A stretch of DNA of 64,000 bases from Cyrtodaria siliqua (lineage: Eukaryota; Mollusca; Bivalvia; Adapedonta; Hiatellidae), in the NCBI GenBank assembly GCA_037043455.1, contig JAWPHD010010385.1, forward strand, positions 1 to 64,000, in the 5' to 3' direction. Shown in pieces: positions 13,101 to 24,402 of this stretch. The stretch's first letter is position 1. The number at the start of each line of letters is the position of its first letter. The position numbers and the translations under genes were made by a program. The notes under the pieces are model-generated. The model saw only the letters and a program-made list of their open reading frames with translations. It made no database searches and had not been told where the DNA came from.

Positions 13101-13288
13101 AAACAAGAACTTTCTTACATGTCTTGTGACCCCACGTTTTCTGGTGATTTTTCAAGTGGAAAAATAGTTTTCTATATGAACATTACACTGCTGCATTATC
13201 CATACTTAAGTTGAATTTGCAGCAAATCATTAATATGTGACACTTTAACATTGGTGTCTATGGGGAAAATAATTGGTGCTTTCATACC
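10126..13288. repeat. 1.35-kb unit in 2.35 nearly identical tandem copies
   Basis: Copies start at 10126, 11472 and 12819 with 'gtttaccaccaccaattaca'; the third stops at 'ctttcatacct'. Copies differ by only a few bases. The insertion is flanked by TTCAG (10121-10125 and 13289-13293), and the paralogous sequence at 16190-16405 reads straight across, giving an empty site. The unit has no long open frame; the 60-98-codon frames repeated in each copy have no motif. A 7-bp inverted repeat (GTTTACC/GGTAAAC-type arms 'gtttac...gtaaac') opens the unit. Confidence 0.9.
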
Positions 13289-13329
13289 TTCAGACTCACA
13301 GCAAATGAAGTATGCAATTCTTTGTCAGA

Positions 13330-14695
13330 AAATCTCATAGTAATGTATGACTTAGCTGTTTGTCAGCATAGTCACAGAAGAATTTATGACTTAGTTGTTT
13401 GTCAGAATAGTCGCATAATAAGTTGTATATCAATGAAACCGACATTTTTAATGGTAAATAAAAATACCTTACTGTTCAAAATATGTTGAGAAATAAAGTT
13501 GTTTGTTTGTCAGAATAGTCACATTTATAGGTTTATGACTAAGTTGTTTGTCAGAATAGTCATATAAGATTTGTATGACTTACTTTTTTGTCAGAATAGT
13601 CACAGAAGATCTAATGGCTTAGTCGTTTGTCAGAATAGTCACACATTGTTTTGCCTTATATAGTTGTTTGTCAGAATATTCATAACATACTTTATGCCTT
13701 AGGCCATTATCTTTTAATAATTCATTTACAAACCCTCCTATGATGAAACAAAATTAGGAATTTTATTTTTCCATAGGGAATTTGATAGTTTATTGTGTTT
13801 TTTTGTTGCTTTTTTACCTCATGCCATATTTTAATCTAGCAAATAAAAAATAGCTTTTCCAATTTTTTTTTAAATGTTTTTTCCTCCTACAGCAGTTCTC
13901 TGTCTTGATGGTTCGTAAAATGAATAATGAAAATATAATGGACTTAGTTGTTTGTCAGAATAGTCACAATATACTTTATGACAAAGTTGTTCATCAGAAT
14001 AGAAGACTGTATGCCTTAGTTGTTTGTCAGAATAGTCACAGAATACATTATGCCTTAGTTGTTTGTCAGAATAGTCACAGAATACATTATGCCTAAGTTG
14101 TTTGTCAGAATAGTCACAGAATACAGTATGCCTTAGTTGTTTGTCAGAATAGTCACAGAATACAGTATGCCTTAGTTGTTTGTCCAAATAGTCACAAAAT
14201 ATATTATGCCTTAGTTGTTTGTCAGAATAGCCACAAAATGCATTAGTCCTTAGTTGTTTGTCAGAATAGTCACAAAATACTTCATGAAAAAGTTGTTTTT
14301 CAGAATAGTCACATGATAATTTATGCCTTAGTTGTTTGTCAGCATAGTCACATAATGCCTTAGTTGTTTGTCAGAACAGTCGAAAAATGCTGTATGCCTT
14401 AGTTGTTTTTCAGAATAGTCACAACATAGTTTATGCCTTAGTAGTTTGTTAGAATAGTCACATAATACTTTATGACAAAGTTGTCTATCAGAATAGTCAC
14501 AGAATATTTGATGACTTAGTTGTTTGTCAGAATAGTAACAAAACATGTCACGACATATTTGTTTGTATGAAACATTATGAAGGACGTTATGAGTTTGTTG
14601 TTTGTCATCAAAGTCACATAATATTTGATGACTTAGTTGTTTGTCTGAACAATTACAGAATACTTTATGACTTAGTTCTCAGAATAGTGACAACT
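13330..14695 (+). repeat. 39-nt minisatellite
   Basis: Units of 'cttagttgtttgtcagaata' plus 'gtcacagaatacattatgc', best preserved 13940-14540, diverged at the edges and interrupted at about 13690-13930 by unrelated AT-rich sequence. The period is a multiple of three, so translations such as DKQLRHTVFCDYS on the minus strand run for up to 105 codons. There is no evidence of a gene. Confidence 0.9.
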
Positions 14696-14860
14696 TGAAG
14701 ACATAACTTGGATTTATTATGATGACATAATGCTCTATTTGTGGTGGTCTGATATTCAGCTGTAATGCTGGGTACATGGTGGGTGCTTAGCTCTCTCTAT
14801 TTTGTTTTGCTAAATAAGAGACATCCGGCCTTATAATTTCATATATTGTTCATGAAATTA

Positions 14861-14935
14861 TTAGCCTCGTTAGCTCAATGGATAAGACATTGGCTTTAGA
14901 GCTATAGACCTCTACCCTGAGATGGTTTGCCCCCT
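14861..14935 (+). mobile_element. tRNA-like SINE head
   Basis: 'tagctcaatgg' (14871-14881) matches the Pol III A box; a 'gctttagagctatag' anticodon-arm-like stretch follows, but no good B box, which appears replaced by the 111-nt array. Similar A-box sequence is at 30074-30090 followed elsewhere by the same tail. Confidence 0.55.
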
Positions 14936-15868
14936 GGTGTAGGCATATCTAATGGGAAACTTCATCCTTCATCTCATATCCTTCTGTGGTTGCTGTCCCA
15001 ATATTACCTAATTTGACGTGTTAAGGCCTGAGGTGGTTTGCTCCCTGGTGTAGGCATATCTAATGGGAAACTTCATCCTTCATCTCATATCCTTCTGTGG
15101 TTGCTGTCCCAATATAGCCTAATTTGATGTGTTAAGGCCTGAGGTGGTTTGCTCCCTGGTGTAGGCATATCTAATGGGAAACCTCATCCTTCATCTCATA
15201 TCCCTCTGTGGTTGCTGTCCCAATATAGCCTAATTTGATGTGTTACGGCCTGAGGTGGTTTGCTCCCTGGTGAAGGCATATCTAATGGGAAACCTCATCC
15301 TTCATCTCATATCCCTCTGTGGTTGCTGTCCCAATATAGCCTAATTTGATGTGTTAAGGCCTGAGGTGGTTTGCTCCCTGGCATAGGCATGTCTGATGGG
15401 AAACTCCATCCATCATATCATCTCCACCTGAGGTTGCTGTTCCAATTTAAGCTAATTTGGTGTTTTAAAGGGACACATGGCAATCTGTGGTTGCTGTCCC
15501 AATATAGCCTAATTTGATGTGTTAAGGCCTGAGGTGGTTTGCTCCCTGGTGTAGAATGTCTAATGGGAAACTTCATCCTTCATCTCATATCCTTCTGTGG
15601 TTGCTGTCCCAATATAACCTAATTTGATGTGTTACGGCCTGAGGTGGTTTGCTCCCTGGTGAAGGCCTGTCTAATGGGTAACTTCATCCTTCATCTCATA
15701 TCCTTCTGTGGTTGCTGTCCCAATATAGCCTAATTTGATGTGTTTAGGCCTGAGGTAGTTTGCTCCCTGGTGTAGGCATGTCTTATGGGAAACTTCATCC
15801 ATCATATCTTCTCCACCTGAGGTTGCTGTTCCAATGTAACCTAATTTGATGTCTTAAAGGGACACATG
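14936..15868 (+). repeat. 111-nt tandem array grown from a SINE-like tail
   Basis: About eight units of 'gaggtggtttgctccctggt' ... 'ggttgctgtcccaatatagc' ... 'tgttaaggcct'; starts at 15030, 15141, 15252 and 15363 give the 111-nt period. The variant tail 'ccacctgaggttgctgttcc' also occurs at 34806, next to an A-box-type head split by a MITE, which suggests the array is an amplified SINE body. Confidence 0.8.
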
Positions 15869-15905
15869 GCAATCTTGATTTTTCAAAAACTCGCGGTGTC
15901 CTGTT
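15464..15905. mobile_element. 'TTTAAAGGGACACATGGCAATCT' MITE ends within the array
   Basis: The terminus 'aaagggacacatggcaatct' occurs at 15466 and 15856, the second followed by a body like 16848-17167. Confidence 0.5.
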
Positions 15906-16194
15906 AATTTTTCTACATAACATGCATTAGTTCAATCATTAATATTAATTATAAGAATAGTATAAACCAAATTGTTTTTGTATATTATTGACTTTTGATA
16001 ATATTGCACCAATAAAATTTGGTAAAAGAGGTTAGAAAAATGGAAACTCAAAATTTTATTTAATGATATGCAAGCAGGTTTAAAGTCAAAATGTTACTTC
16101 ATAAATAAATATAGAAGACAATATTGACAATTGATAAAAAAAACTTCAAGGTTGCTGTGTGTCGTTTTAAGCCCTAAGGTGGTTTGCTCCCTAT

Positions 16195-16405
16195 ATTCAG
16201 AAAGATTGATGTGTGATATAACACAATTAACCTGTAATTTGTTGAGAGTAAATTGACAATAGTTCTGTTTTGACATCATTTAGGTTTTAGGTTTTTACAT
16301 AATTGTCTAGTTTCACTTTCATAATGGGAATTAAGCCTGTCAGGTACAGTGCGTCTTGCAAAGACAGGGTGTACTTTTGTATTCAGACACAAGTGAATGC
16401 AGTAT
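16195..16405 (+). repeat. Segmental duplication partner (empty site)
   Basis: Same sequence as 9925-10125 continuing directly into 'acacaagtgaatgcagtatg', the counterpart of 13294 onward. It shows the locus before the 1.35-kb insertion. Confidence 0.75.
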
Positions 16406-16414
16406 GCACTACTT

Positions 16415-16580
16415 TTTTTTTAGATCACCTGAGCTGAAGGCTCAAAATAGAGCTATCCCTGTTGTTTTTGCAATGTTTTAAAAAAAACTACTGATAGGAA
16501 TTTTATGTCGACAACCCTTGATGTAAGAGCCGTTTTAGCCAGTAGAGCATGCACAGGCCCTCTTGGGCCTCTTGTTTTTA
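16415..16580. repeat. Chimeric short dispersed element
   Basis: Left end 'ttagatcacctgagctgaag' belongs to the GGTGATC family; right end 'ttagccagtagagcatgcac' then 'ggccctcttgggcctcttgt' belongs to the TAGCTCTACTGG family (compare 36978-37018). Confidence 0.6.
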
Positions 16581-16845
16581 ATAGAATGGCATTTTATTTT
16601 TAAACAAATGCACTTAAATGTCATCTCAGCAAACGGCAAACTCAATTGTTTTTAATTACTAAAATGTTTACAACCTCATTTAAGCATCATTGACCGTTTT
16701 CTTTTTAAGTCCAGCCCCCGTTAGGCGAGACATGTGAATCCACGGATTTCTTGTACTCATTTACATATCTGTTGTATAATGTACTGAATAAACATGATGA
16801 CAAATAATCAGGCAAGACAGACCGTTTTGCATGACGAGAAACTTT

Positions 16846-17170
16846 AAAGGGATACATGGCAATCTTGAGTTTTATTCAGACTTTAAAAGTTGCTCCTCGA
16901 TTTAGTTATCCAGCGTCATTTTAAACTTTAAAACTGCTTGCGTATAATTAAATAAAAAAATCGTGATTTCAATTTTCTTCACTATTTTACCAATTTTTAA
17001 TATATTATTGGTGCAATATTTATATAAAAAATTAGTAATATTTAAAAACAATTTGCTTTGAACTATTCTAACAATTAATATTAATGATGATCAAATGCAA
17101 GTTAAGAAAAAAACTAACGGGACGCTGTGAGTTTTTTAAAAATCGTGATTGCCGCGTGTACCTTTAAAGA
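16846..17170. mobile_element. MITE with 'TTAAAGGGATACATGGCAATCTTGA' TIRs
   Basis: Left 'aaagggatacatggcaatct', right 'gattgccgcgtgtacctttaa' are inverted; the interior is AT-rich with self-complementary halves ('tattggtgcaatattt'). No protein. A second, partial copy follows at 17163-17465. Confidence 0.75.
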
Positions 17171-17465
17171 GATACTCTGAAATCTTGAAGTGTTTATCAA
17201 GCATTAAAATATGCGTCCTGATTTAGTAACCCAGTATCATTTTAACTTTAACACTGATTGTTTACAATTAAATAAAATGTTGAGGTTTCTTTTTATTCTA
17301 ACAATATTAGGTTAAATTATATTTTTGGTACAATATTATCAAAAGTTGTGCAAAAACAATTTGCTTTATACTATTCTTATAATTAATATTAATGGCTGAA
17401 CAAATGCAAAAAGAATAACGGGGCGCGGCGAGTTTTTCAAAGATCAAGATTGATGTGTTATCAGA
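17163..17465. mobile_element. Second partial copy of the same MITE
   Basis: 'ctttaaagagatactctgaaatcttga' start and 'gagtttttcaaagatcaaga' end; body parallel to 16846-17170 with 'attaatattaatggctgaac'. Confidence 0.6.
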
Positions 17466-18336
17466 TGGTAATAGTTGATGTTCATTTAAAACATTTTTAA
17501 ACGTAACTCACTAAATGTGATCTTTTTGGAAAAATATAAGTCCAAGGACACGTGAAACAAAATTTTATGATATACTTTTATTATAAAGGATTGAACAAGT
17601 TGCTGAAATTGGTAAAATCAGAAAAATATAAACAAAATAGCGATCGCATAATGAAGAAAGTGAGTTCTGTTTTCATGCCAACGAAACAGATAAACACAGA
17701 ATAACGGTAAAGAAAATTAATTGTCAGGAAAGGAAATTTTGTTAACTTTCTATCTGTATTTGACTTTAAACAATCGATGACATATTATTAACTAGAGCAA
17801 GGCGATGACATGCCTTCGCATATCCCTGCATTTTTTAATTAGTAGCATGGCACGGCTGGAAATCCATGTGACTAGCTCGATATATACTTAGAAGTGTCCC
17901 AACTTAACTTACGAGCTAGTGACAATGGTCAAAAAGTGTAAACAAAGGTAAGTGTGACTGGGCAGATGGATGAGTAAACACATGGCATTCTTTCACAGGA
18001 GAAAAGTCCCTGGCTTCAAATAAAACATTTATCTAGAGTAACTCCAGGTCGTGAGCAAGTATGAACATTATTACGTGGAATGCCATTCCCTGATTTTTCA
18101 AAAAAAGCCTGTTGTTGTTTTTTCTAGAAAAAAAGAATCAACAGTCACACCACCTTTGTTTACAATATTTTACCACTGTCACTAATTTTGAAGTTACATT
18201 TGGACATGATTGTGCATGTCTCAGTGATTACGTATTCACACGTGAGCCAGTGATAACACAAGGGTAGTTAATATTGCAAACAGAAACAGGATAAAAAAAA
18301 TCAAATATAGACCAATTTCTACACTTTGACCTTTCC
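17466..18336. other. No gene seen
   Basis: AT-rich DNA without splice-bounded frames; it could hold the 3' flank of the Mab-21-like remnant on the minus strand. Confidence 0.4.
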
Positions 18337-18990
18337 CTACCACCCATGATGACCCTCAGGCAATTTATATTTTGCGTCGGTGCACTCCTCTTGCGCTAGC
18401 ATTTTATTTGATATGCAGCATGACCATATTTGGAGTCTCTCTAGACAGATAGGACGAATGTCTATACCCTGCTGCAGGTCTCGCCATTCTGGTACAAGCA
18501 GATCACGCATGGCTCTCATTACTCCCCTGTATGATTCATCTTCATAGCAGAGTTGTCCTACCTCCAGGAAAGACATGCCATTTCTATATTTTCCCAGGCC
18601 AAAACAGAACTGCAAAACGCCCAGATACCCCAGCATATCTCTCCTCCACCCATACTCCACAACTACGTGTGGAGACAACATGCACATCAGCATCATGGTG
18701 TCTCTCAGTCTCGCACATCTCAGAAGGAGACTTCTTCCATCGTCTATCAAGACAGACAACAGAGCCACTATGAAGTCCAACCTTCCAGCCAACATGTTTC
18801 TCTCAGGAATCATGTAGTTTAGGAGGTAGCCTCCACAAAATGCATTAAGTGACTACAAGTCTCTGAGCTAATAACTCCTCCCGGAAATGTTCCTCTGGGT
18901 TATGCCACAGAACAATATTCTTCACTATGTAAGATGTTATTTCTTCACAGACAGGCTTGATTATGCTTTTGACAACACTTTTTAACAAAG
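18337..18990 (-). pseudogene. Mab-21/cGLR-type protein, C-terminal fragment
   Basis: Read on the minus strand, 18990-18850 gives KPVCEEITSYIVKNIVLWHN, then PEEHFREELLAQRLVV. After a frame break near 18845 it continues as NYMIPERNMLAGRLDFIVAL with an open frame to the stop at 18337 (158 codons). The succession 'SY-x-K-x-I-V-L-W ... (N)Y-x-IPE-x-N(M)L' is the hallmark of the Mab-21 C-terminal helical domain, shared by cGAS-like receptors that are much expanded in molluscs. The nucleotidyltransferase half is absent on this strand nearby and a frameshift separates the two parts, so I call it a broken fragment; splicing is an alternative. Residues after the domain (SCCISNKMLAQEECTD) are not recognised. 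Confidence 0.6.
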
Positions 18991-19440
18991 TATACAGTTT
19001 GATTTGAGTGTCATTTAGATTGTTAATCTCACTTACTAAACTTTAAAGACCAGCCGCCTTTTAAAATCGTTATTTTATTATAAAAAGGATGGTATGGAAA
19101 GATTTTAACATAAATTATATAAGTATTCGGATGCTTTTCATCAACTTATGAAATATTAAGGTAGGTTAGGCTGCATGTTTTAGCATTCTCCTGATTTTTG
19201 TCTGCTAAAAACACTAAAAGATGAACTCTAAATTTTAAAAATACTAGGAAAACCATTGGTCCTGACCCCATATGAACAGTGTCAAAAAAAGGTGCACATG
19301 TCCTCTTCATGAATATATTAGATTTATTACAATGAAGGGTCGTGCAAAAGAGTGCATGGGGGTTCAAAATACCGGTAATACACGGTTTTATACAATTTGT
19401 GACCCATCATTGACGTGTTATACTTCGATAACATCGCAAA
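18991..19440. other. No gene seen
   Basis: No features beyond short chance frames on both strands (19146-19367 minus, 19272-19517 plus). Confidence 0.4.
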
Positions 19441-19810
19441 AAATGAAAAACAATCCTATACTGGTTATGTATGAGATATATATAGGTGAATACTGGTTAT
19501 GTGCGAGATATATATAGGTGAATACTGGCTATGTATGAGATATATATATATAGGTGAATACTGGTTATGTATGAGATATATATTGGTGAATACTGGTTAT
19601 GTATGAGTTATATATTGGTGAAAACTGGTTATGTAGGAGATATATATAGGTGAATACTGGTTATGTATGAGATATGTATTGGTGAATATTGGTTATGTAT
19701 GATTTATATATAGGTGAATACTGGTTATGCATGAGATATATATTGGTAAATACCGGTTATGTATAAGATATATATAGGTGAATACTGGTTATGTATGAGA
19801 TATATAGAGG

Positions 19811-20130
19811 ATATTTGTTGTTTTGGAGTGAATAACATATTTTATTTCATCGAAAAGTGAGAAAACTGTATATTTTCACGAATGCGAAGCATGAGTGAAA
19901 ATATAAAAGTTTTCTCACTTTGAGATGAAATAAAATATGTTATTCACGACAAAATAACAAATTTTCTTTTTATTTTATGATTTTACAAACATATTTTTAG
20001 GGAAACTATGGTAGAACAACAAAAGCAGTCCCGGCAGCTACTGTGAAATAAAACTCTATATTCCACAGTGTGGAATAACACTTTTATTTCACTGATAAAA
20101 TACAGTATTTCATTGCATATCATAAAATAA
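19811..20130. mobile_element. Hairpin element in the array, copy 1
   Basis: 'gtgaataacatattttattt' at 19839 is inverted at about 19926-19947, giving arms of ~50 nt around the loop 'gaatgcgaagcatga'. A second inverted pair follows ('ttttatttcactgataaaatacagtattt'). Confidence 0.75.
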
Positions 20131-20511
20131 ATATATATATTGGTGAATACTGGTTATGTATGATATATATATATATAGGTGAATACTGGTTATGTATGAT
20201 ATATATATATATATATAGGTGAATACTGGCTATGTATGAGATATATATATATAGGTGAATACTGGTTATGTATGAGATATATATTGGTGAATACTGGTTA
20301 TGTATGAGTTATATATTGGTGAAAACTGGTTATGTAGGAGATATATATAGGTGAATACTGGTTATGTATGAGATATGTATTGGTGAATATTGGTTATGTA
20401 TGATTTATATATAGGTGAATACTGGTTATGCATGAGATATATATTGGTAAATACCGGTTATGTATAAGATATATATAGGTGAATACTGGTTATGTATGAG
20501 ATATATAGAGG

Positions 20512-20831
20512 ATATTTGTTGTTTTGGAGTGAATAACATATTTTATTTCATCGAAAAGTGAGAAAACTGTATATTTTCACGAATGCGAAGCATGAGTGAA
20601 AATATAAAAGTTTTCTCACTTTGAGATGAAATAAAATATGTTATTCACGACAAAATAACAAATTTTCTTTTTATTTTATGATTTTACAAACATATTTTTA
20701 GGGAAACTATGGTAGAACAACAAAAGCAGTCCCGGCAGCTACTGTGAAATAAAACTCTATATTCCACAGTGTGGAATAACACTTTTATTTCACTGATAAA
20801 ATACAGTATTTCATTGCATATCATAAAATAA
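20512..20831. mobile_element. Hairpin element in the array, copy 2
   Basis: Practically identical to 19811-20130, shifted by 701 nt together with the flanking minisatellite variants, so the duplication was of a mixed array/hairpin block. Confidence 0.8.
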
Positions 20832-21571
20832 ATATATATATTGGTGAATACTGGTTATGTATGATATATATATATATAGGTGAATACTGGTTATGTATGA
20901 TATATATATATATATATAGGTGAATACTGGTTATGAATGAGATATATATATATTGGTGAATACTGGTTATGTATGAGATGTATATAGGTGAATACTGGTT
21001 AAATATGATATGTATGTAGGTGAATACTGGTTATGTATGAGATATATATAGGTGAATACTGGTTATGTATGAGATATATATATAGGTGAATACTGGTTAT
21101 GTATGAGATATATATAGGTGAATACTGGTTATGTATGAGATATAGATAGGTGAATACTGGTTATGTATGAGATATATATAGGTGAATACTGGTTATGTAT
21201 GATATATATATAGGTGAATACTGGTTATGTATGAGATATATATTGGTGAATACTGGTAATGTATGATATATATATAGGTGAATACTGGTTATGTATGAGA
21301 TATATATTGGTGAAAATTGGTTATGTATGAGATATATATAGGTGAATACTGGTTATGTATGAGATACATATTGGTGAATACTGGTTATGTATGATTTATA
21401 TATAGGTGAATACTGGTTATGCATGAGATATATATATAGGTGAATACCGGTTATGTATAAGATATATATAGGTGAATACTGGTTATGTATGAGCTATATA
21501 TATATTGGTGAATACTGGTTATGTATGATATATATATATAGGGGAATACTGGTTATGTATGATATATATTT

Positions 21572-22162
21572 ATCACATAACGTCCCTTGTTAGTATTGTC
21601 GAACACCCATTTAATATTCTATTGTATTACACACGTGTAATACAACCTGGAACGATTTTGATTGGTTGAGTTAAACCTGTAACACTACGCAAGTTTATTA
21701 ACAAACTATTTTGTTTATTACGAATTCACCCAGATCGGAGTCATAAACTTACTATTTGTGACAGCTTATAAAAATAATGTACGTTATACAAAACATTGTT
21801 GTTGGTTTGTTAAAAAGTTGACGTAAACTGCTATTTTGTAAAGAGATAAAACACGAACTCTTTAATACGCAACGTCATGTGTGAAACGCGACATTACGAC
21901 GTCACATATTTAATGACGTTTTGGCGCTAACGTGTGGGTGACGTCGTGGCGGTTATATGTCCATCTGAATTAATTTTTACTAATTTGATTGCAATGTTAT
22001 GTGATAAAAAGGATCTTAAACTCGTTCCCATTCCATATAAGATTTATGAAACTCGTTATGAATTATTTTTAATTTTAACTCGCCAAAAGGCTCGTTAAAA
22101 TAAAAATAATTCATAACTCGTTTCATAAATCTTATATGAAATGGGAACTCGTTTAAGATCCT
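21572..22162. mobile_element. Palindromic element (TATCACATAACGTCCC ... GGATC)
   Basis: Starts 'tatcacataacgtcccttgt' and has 'tgttatgtgataaaaaggat' near 22000 as its inverted partner. A second foldback at 22010-22155 pairs 'gatcttaaactcgttcccat' with 'atgggaactcgtttaagatc'. A second copy with an insertion is at 40679-42376. Confidence 0.8.
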
Positions 22163-22800
22163 CTATATATATAGGTGAATACTGGTTATGTATGAGATAT
22201 ATATATACTGGTGAATACTGGTTATGTATGAGATGTATATAGGTGAATACTGGTTAAGTATGATATGTATGTAGGTGAATACTGGTTATGTATGAGATAT
22301 ATATAGGTGAATACTGGTTATGTATGAGATATATATATATAGGTTAATACTGGTTATGTATGATATATATATATATATTGGTGAATTCTGGTTATGTATG
22401 AGATATATATTGGTGAATACTGGTTATGTATGATATATATATATATTATTGAATACTGGGTTTTTATGATATATATATATATAAATATATAGGTGAATAC
22501 TTGTTTTGTATGAGATATATATTGGTGAATGCTGATTATGTATGATATATATAGGTGAATACTGGTTATGTATGATATATATATATAGGTAAAAACTGGT
22601 TATGTATGAGATATATATAGGTGAATACTGGTTATGTATGAGATATATATAGGTGAATACTGGCTATGTATGAGATATATATATATATAGGTGAATACTG
22701 TTTTTTTATGAGATATATATATTGATGAATGCTTGTTGTGTATGTGATATATATTGGTGAATGCTTGTTGTGTGTGAGATATATATATAGTTGAATAATT

Positions 22801-22976
22801 ACAACATGCATCATGTTGCTGTTGTATATTGATAGTTATATTGATCTATTCCAGAGTATGGTCCAGTATTACCTGACACACGAAGGGTACAACATGCATC
22901 ATGTTACTGTTGTATATTGATAGTTGTATTGATCTATTCCAGAGTATGGTCCAGTATTACCTGACACACGAAGGGT
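22801..22976 (+). repeat. 88-nt tandem duplication of a splice acceptor and exon start
   Basis: Units starting at 22801 and 22889 each contain 'ttgatctattccag' and the first ~35 nt of ZC3H14 exon 1. Acceptors fall before 22855 and 22943. Use of the upstream one adds 88 nt, shifts frame and reaches TGA at 22962. Confidence 0.9.
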
Positions 22977-23059
22977 ACAACATGCACAGCCCGAGGATGT
23001 GGAAGGGGAGGAGGAACTGTCGCCTAAAGCCGTAATCATATTCGAGGATGAATCATCAG
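22943..23059 (+). CDS. ZC3H14: ZC3H14 exon 1 of window (acidic linker)
   Basis: 117-nt exon, phase 1 in and phase 1 out. It encodes a hydrophilic, acidic stretch containing GPVLPDTRR, then EDVEGEEELSPKAV and FEDESS. The acceptor TATTCCAG is followed by AGTATGG; the donor is TCATCAG|GTATAG. It belongs to the low-complexity linker before the zinc fingers, where the family shows little conservation, so assignment rests on phase and the downstream join to the next exon rather than on similarity. The acceptor and the first ~35 nt of the exon are duplicated 88 nt upstream (22855), and the duplicate is frame-incompatible. Confidence 0.65.
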
Positions 23060-24402
23060 GTATAGCTTTCTCGGGACACATTACACATCGAAACACTCAG
23101 AATAATAATGTGTACACATACACCCTTATCCCATTTTTATGGATTGAGCCCCAGTACTAATTTCAGGTTGTAAGCACGTGCGTGTTTGGTGGGGAGAGGT
23201 GGGGTTACACAAATTACTCTGCACACCCCGCCTTAAACCCCTTACTACCCAAACCCCCTCACAGATTAGGTGGTGGAAACCTTCTAACCCCATTGTTCCC
23301 AGGCCTATGTATTTTCTTGAACAGAAGGACTAGGGGAAGGATCCGTGGCCCTCACTCAACTTATGATGTTGGAAATATACTCATTGGTTTCTTAACAAAT
23401 CTTAACAACGAAACTGTGATACTAATAAACAACAATGAAACTGTGACACTAAGGCTTAAAAGAAAAAAAGTGTTTGTTTTTTGCTAACCCGACCGACCCT
23501 ATTATTTGCCGCCGACTCTAACTTTTTTTATTGCAAAAAAAAAAAAAATAATAAAAAAAATATTTAAAACAATATTTAAAAAAAAAAAAAAAAAAAAAGA
23601 ATAATAATAATAAAAAGTTGAACCCATGAACCAAGGTTTCTTATTAAGAGAAAAAGTAAAAAAAAAAAATATATGCCTGTAGTGAGATTTGAACCCACAA
23701 CCCCTGGGGTTTCCAGTGTACATTACCAAATATTGAAAAAAGGCCATAACCATGTATTATCTAGGTATAAATACCTTCCCAAGTATTTTTTATCATATTA
23801 AAAGCGTTTTTTCATTAACAAAAATAGTCATTTAATAATAATAAAAAAATAAATAAAAATAAAAAGTTGCCTACCTACCGACCCTATTTTTTTTTTAAGC
23901 CGTTAGCTGAAACAAACCATTTTTTGTTTTGGCCTTATTAGATGTCCACAGGCCATTTAAGAGCATATTCCCCCTATCCCTTAATTCTAAAATTCTTAAT
24001 TCTAATTTCCCCTAACTCCTTAATTAACCCCCTATCCTTTGATCTCTCTGTCCTATCTCTTAAAAACAACACTAAATCTCCAAAATGCATTATAATGATC
24101 AATAAAAAATATTGGTCACCCGAAGGGTACCTCCCTCGCACACCAACTCCATGACATTCAAATTTGATTTCCCCTATCCCTTAAATAATTTCTGTGAAAG
24201 ATCCTGATCATTAATGGCATTGGTAACTGATTTGATGCCTTTGTTTCTAAACATCTGTTTTTACTAAAAACAACACCTAGTTAATTTTCTGGATAGGATA
24301 GATTCATAACATATATCTAGGTTTAGATCTGAATAGATGCATGTCAAGTTGTCAGATAGCATCAGCTACGTAAATGAGATTACATGTATACATTCGCCAT
24401 AG
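23060..24402 (+). other. ZC3H14 intron 1 with a tRNA-related A-rich repeat
   Basis: 23466-23930 is a repeat bracketed by 'cgaccgaccctatt' and 'cctaccgaccctattttt'. It holds A/T runs and, on the minus strand, 'ggttcaaatctcactac' (about 23686-23702), which is B-box-like. Open frames at 23182-23487 and 23942-24154 show no motif. C-rich/T-rich 'cccctatccctt' motifs recur at 23970-24180. Confidence 0.5.

Larger units (their letters stand above)
19460..22798 (+). repeat. ~32-nt AT-rich minisatellite (GGTGAATACTGGTTATGTATGAG)
   Basis: Several dozen units of 'ggtgaatactggttatgtat' plus a variable (TA)n tract. Interrupted by two hairpin blocks 701 nt apart (19811 and 20512) and by a palindromic element (21572-22160). 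It fills the intron just upstream of ZC3H14 exon 1. Confidence 0.9.

Noticed and set aside
10126..13288. Canonical Helitron
   Set aside because: No 5' TC and 3' CTRR ends and a TTCAG target duplication is present; a rolling-circle origin is left only as a possibility.
13870..14187. 105-codon frame of DKQLRHTVFCDYS repeats
   Set aside because: 39-nt minisatellite translation with no flanking coding features.
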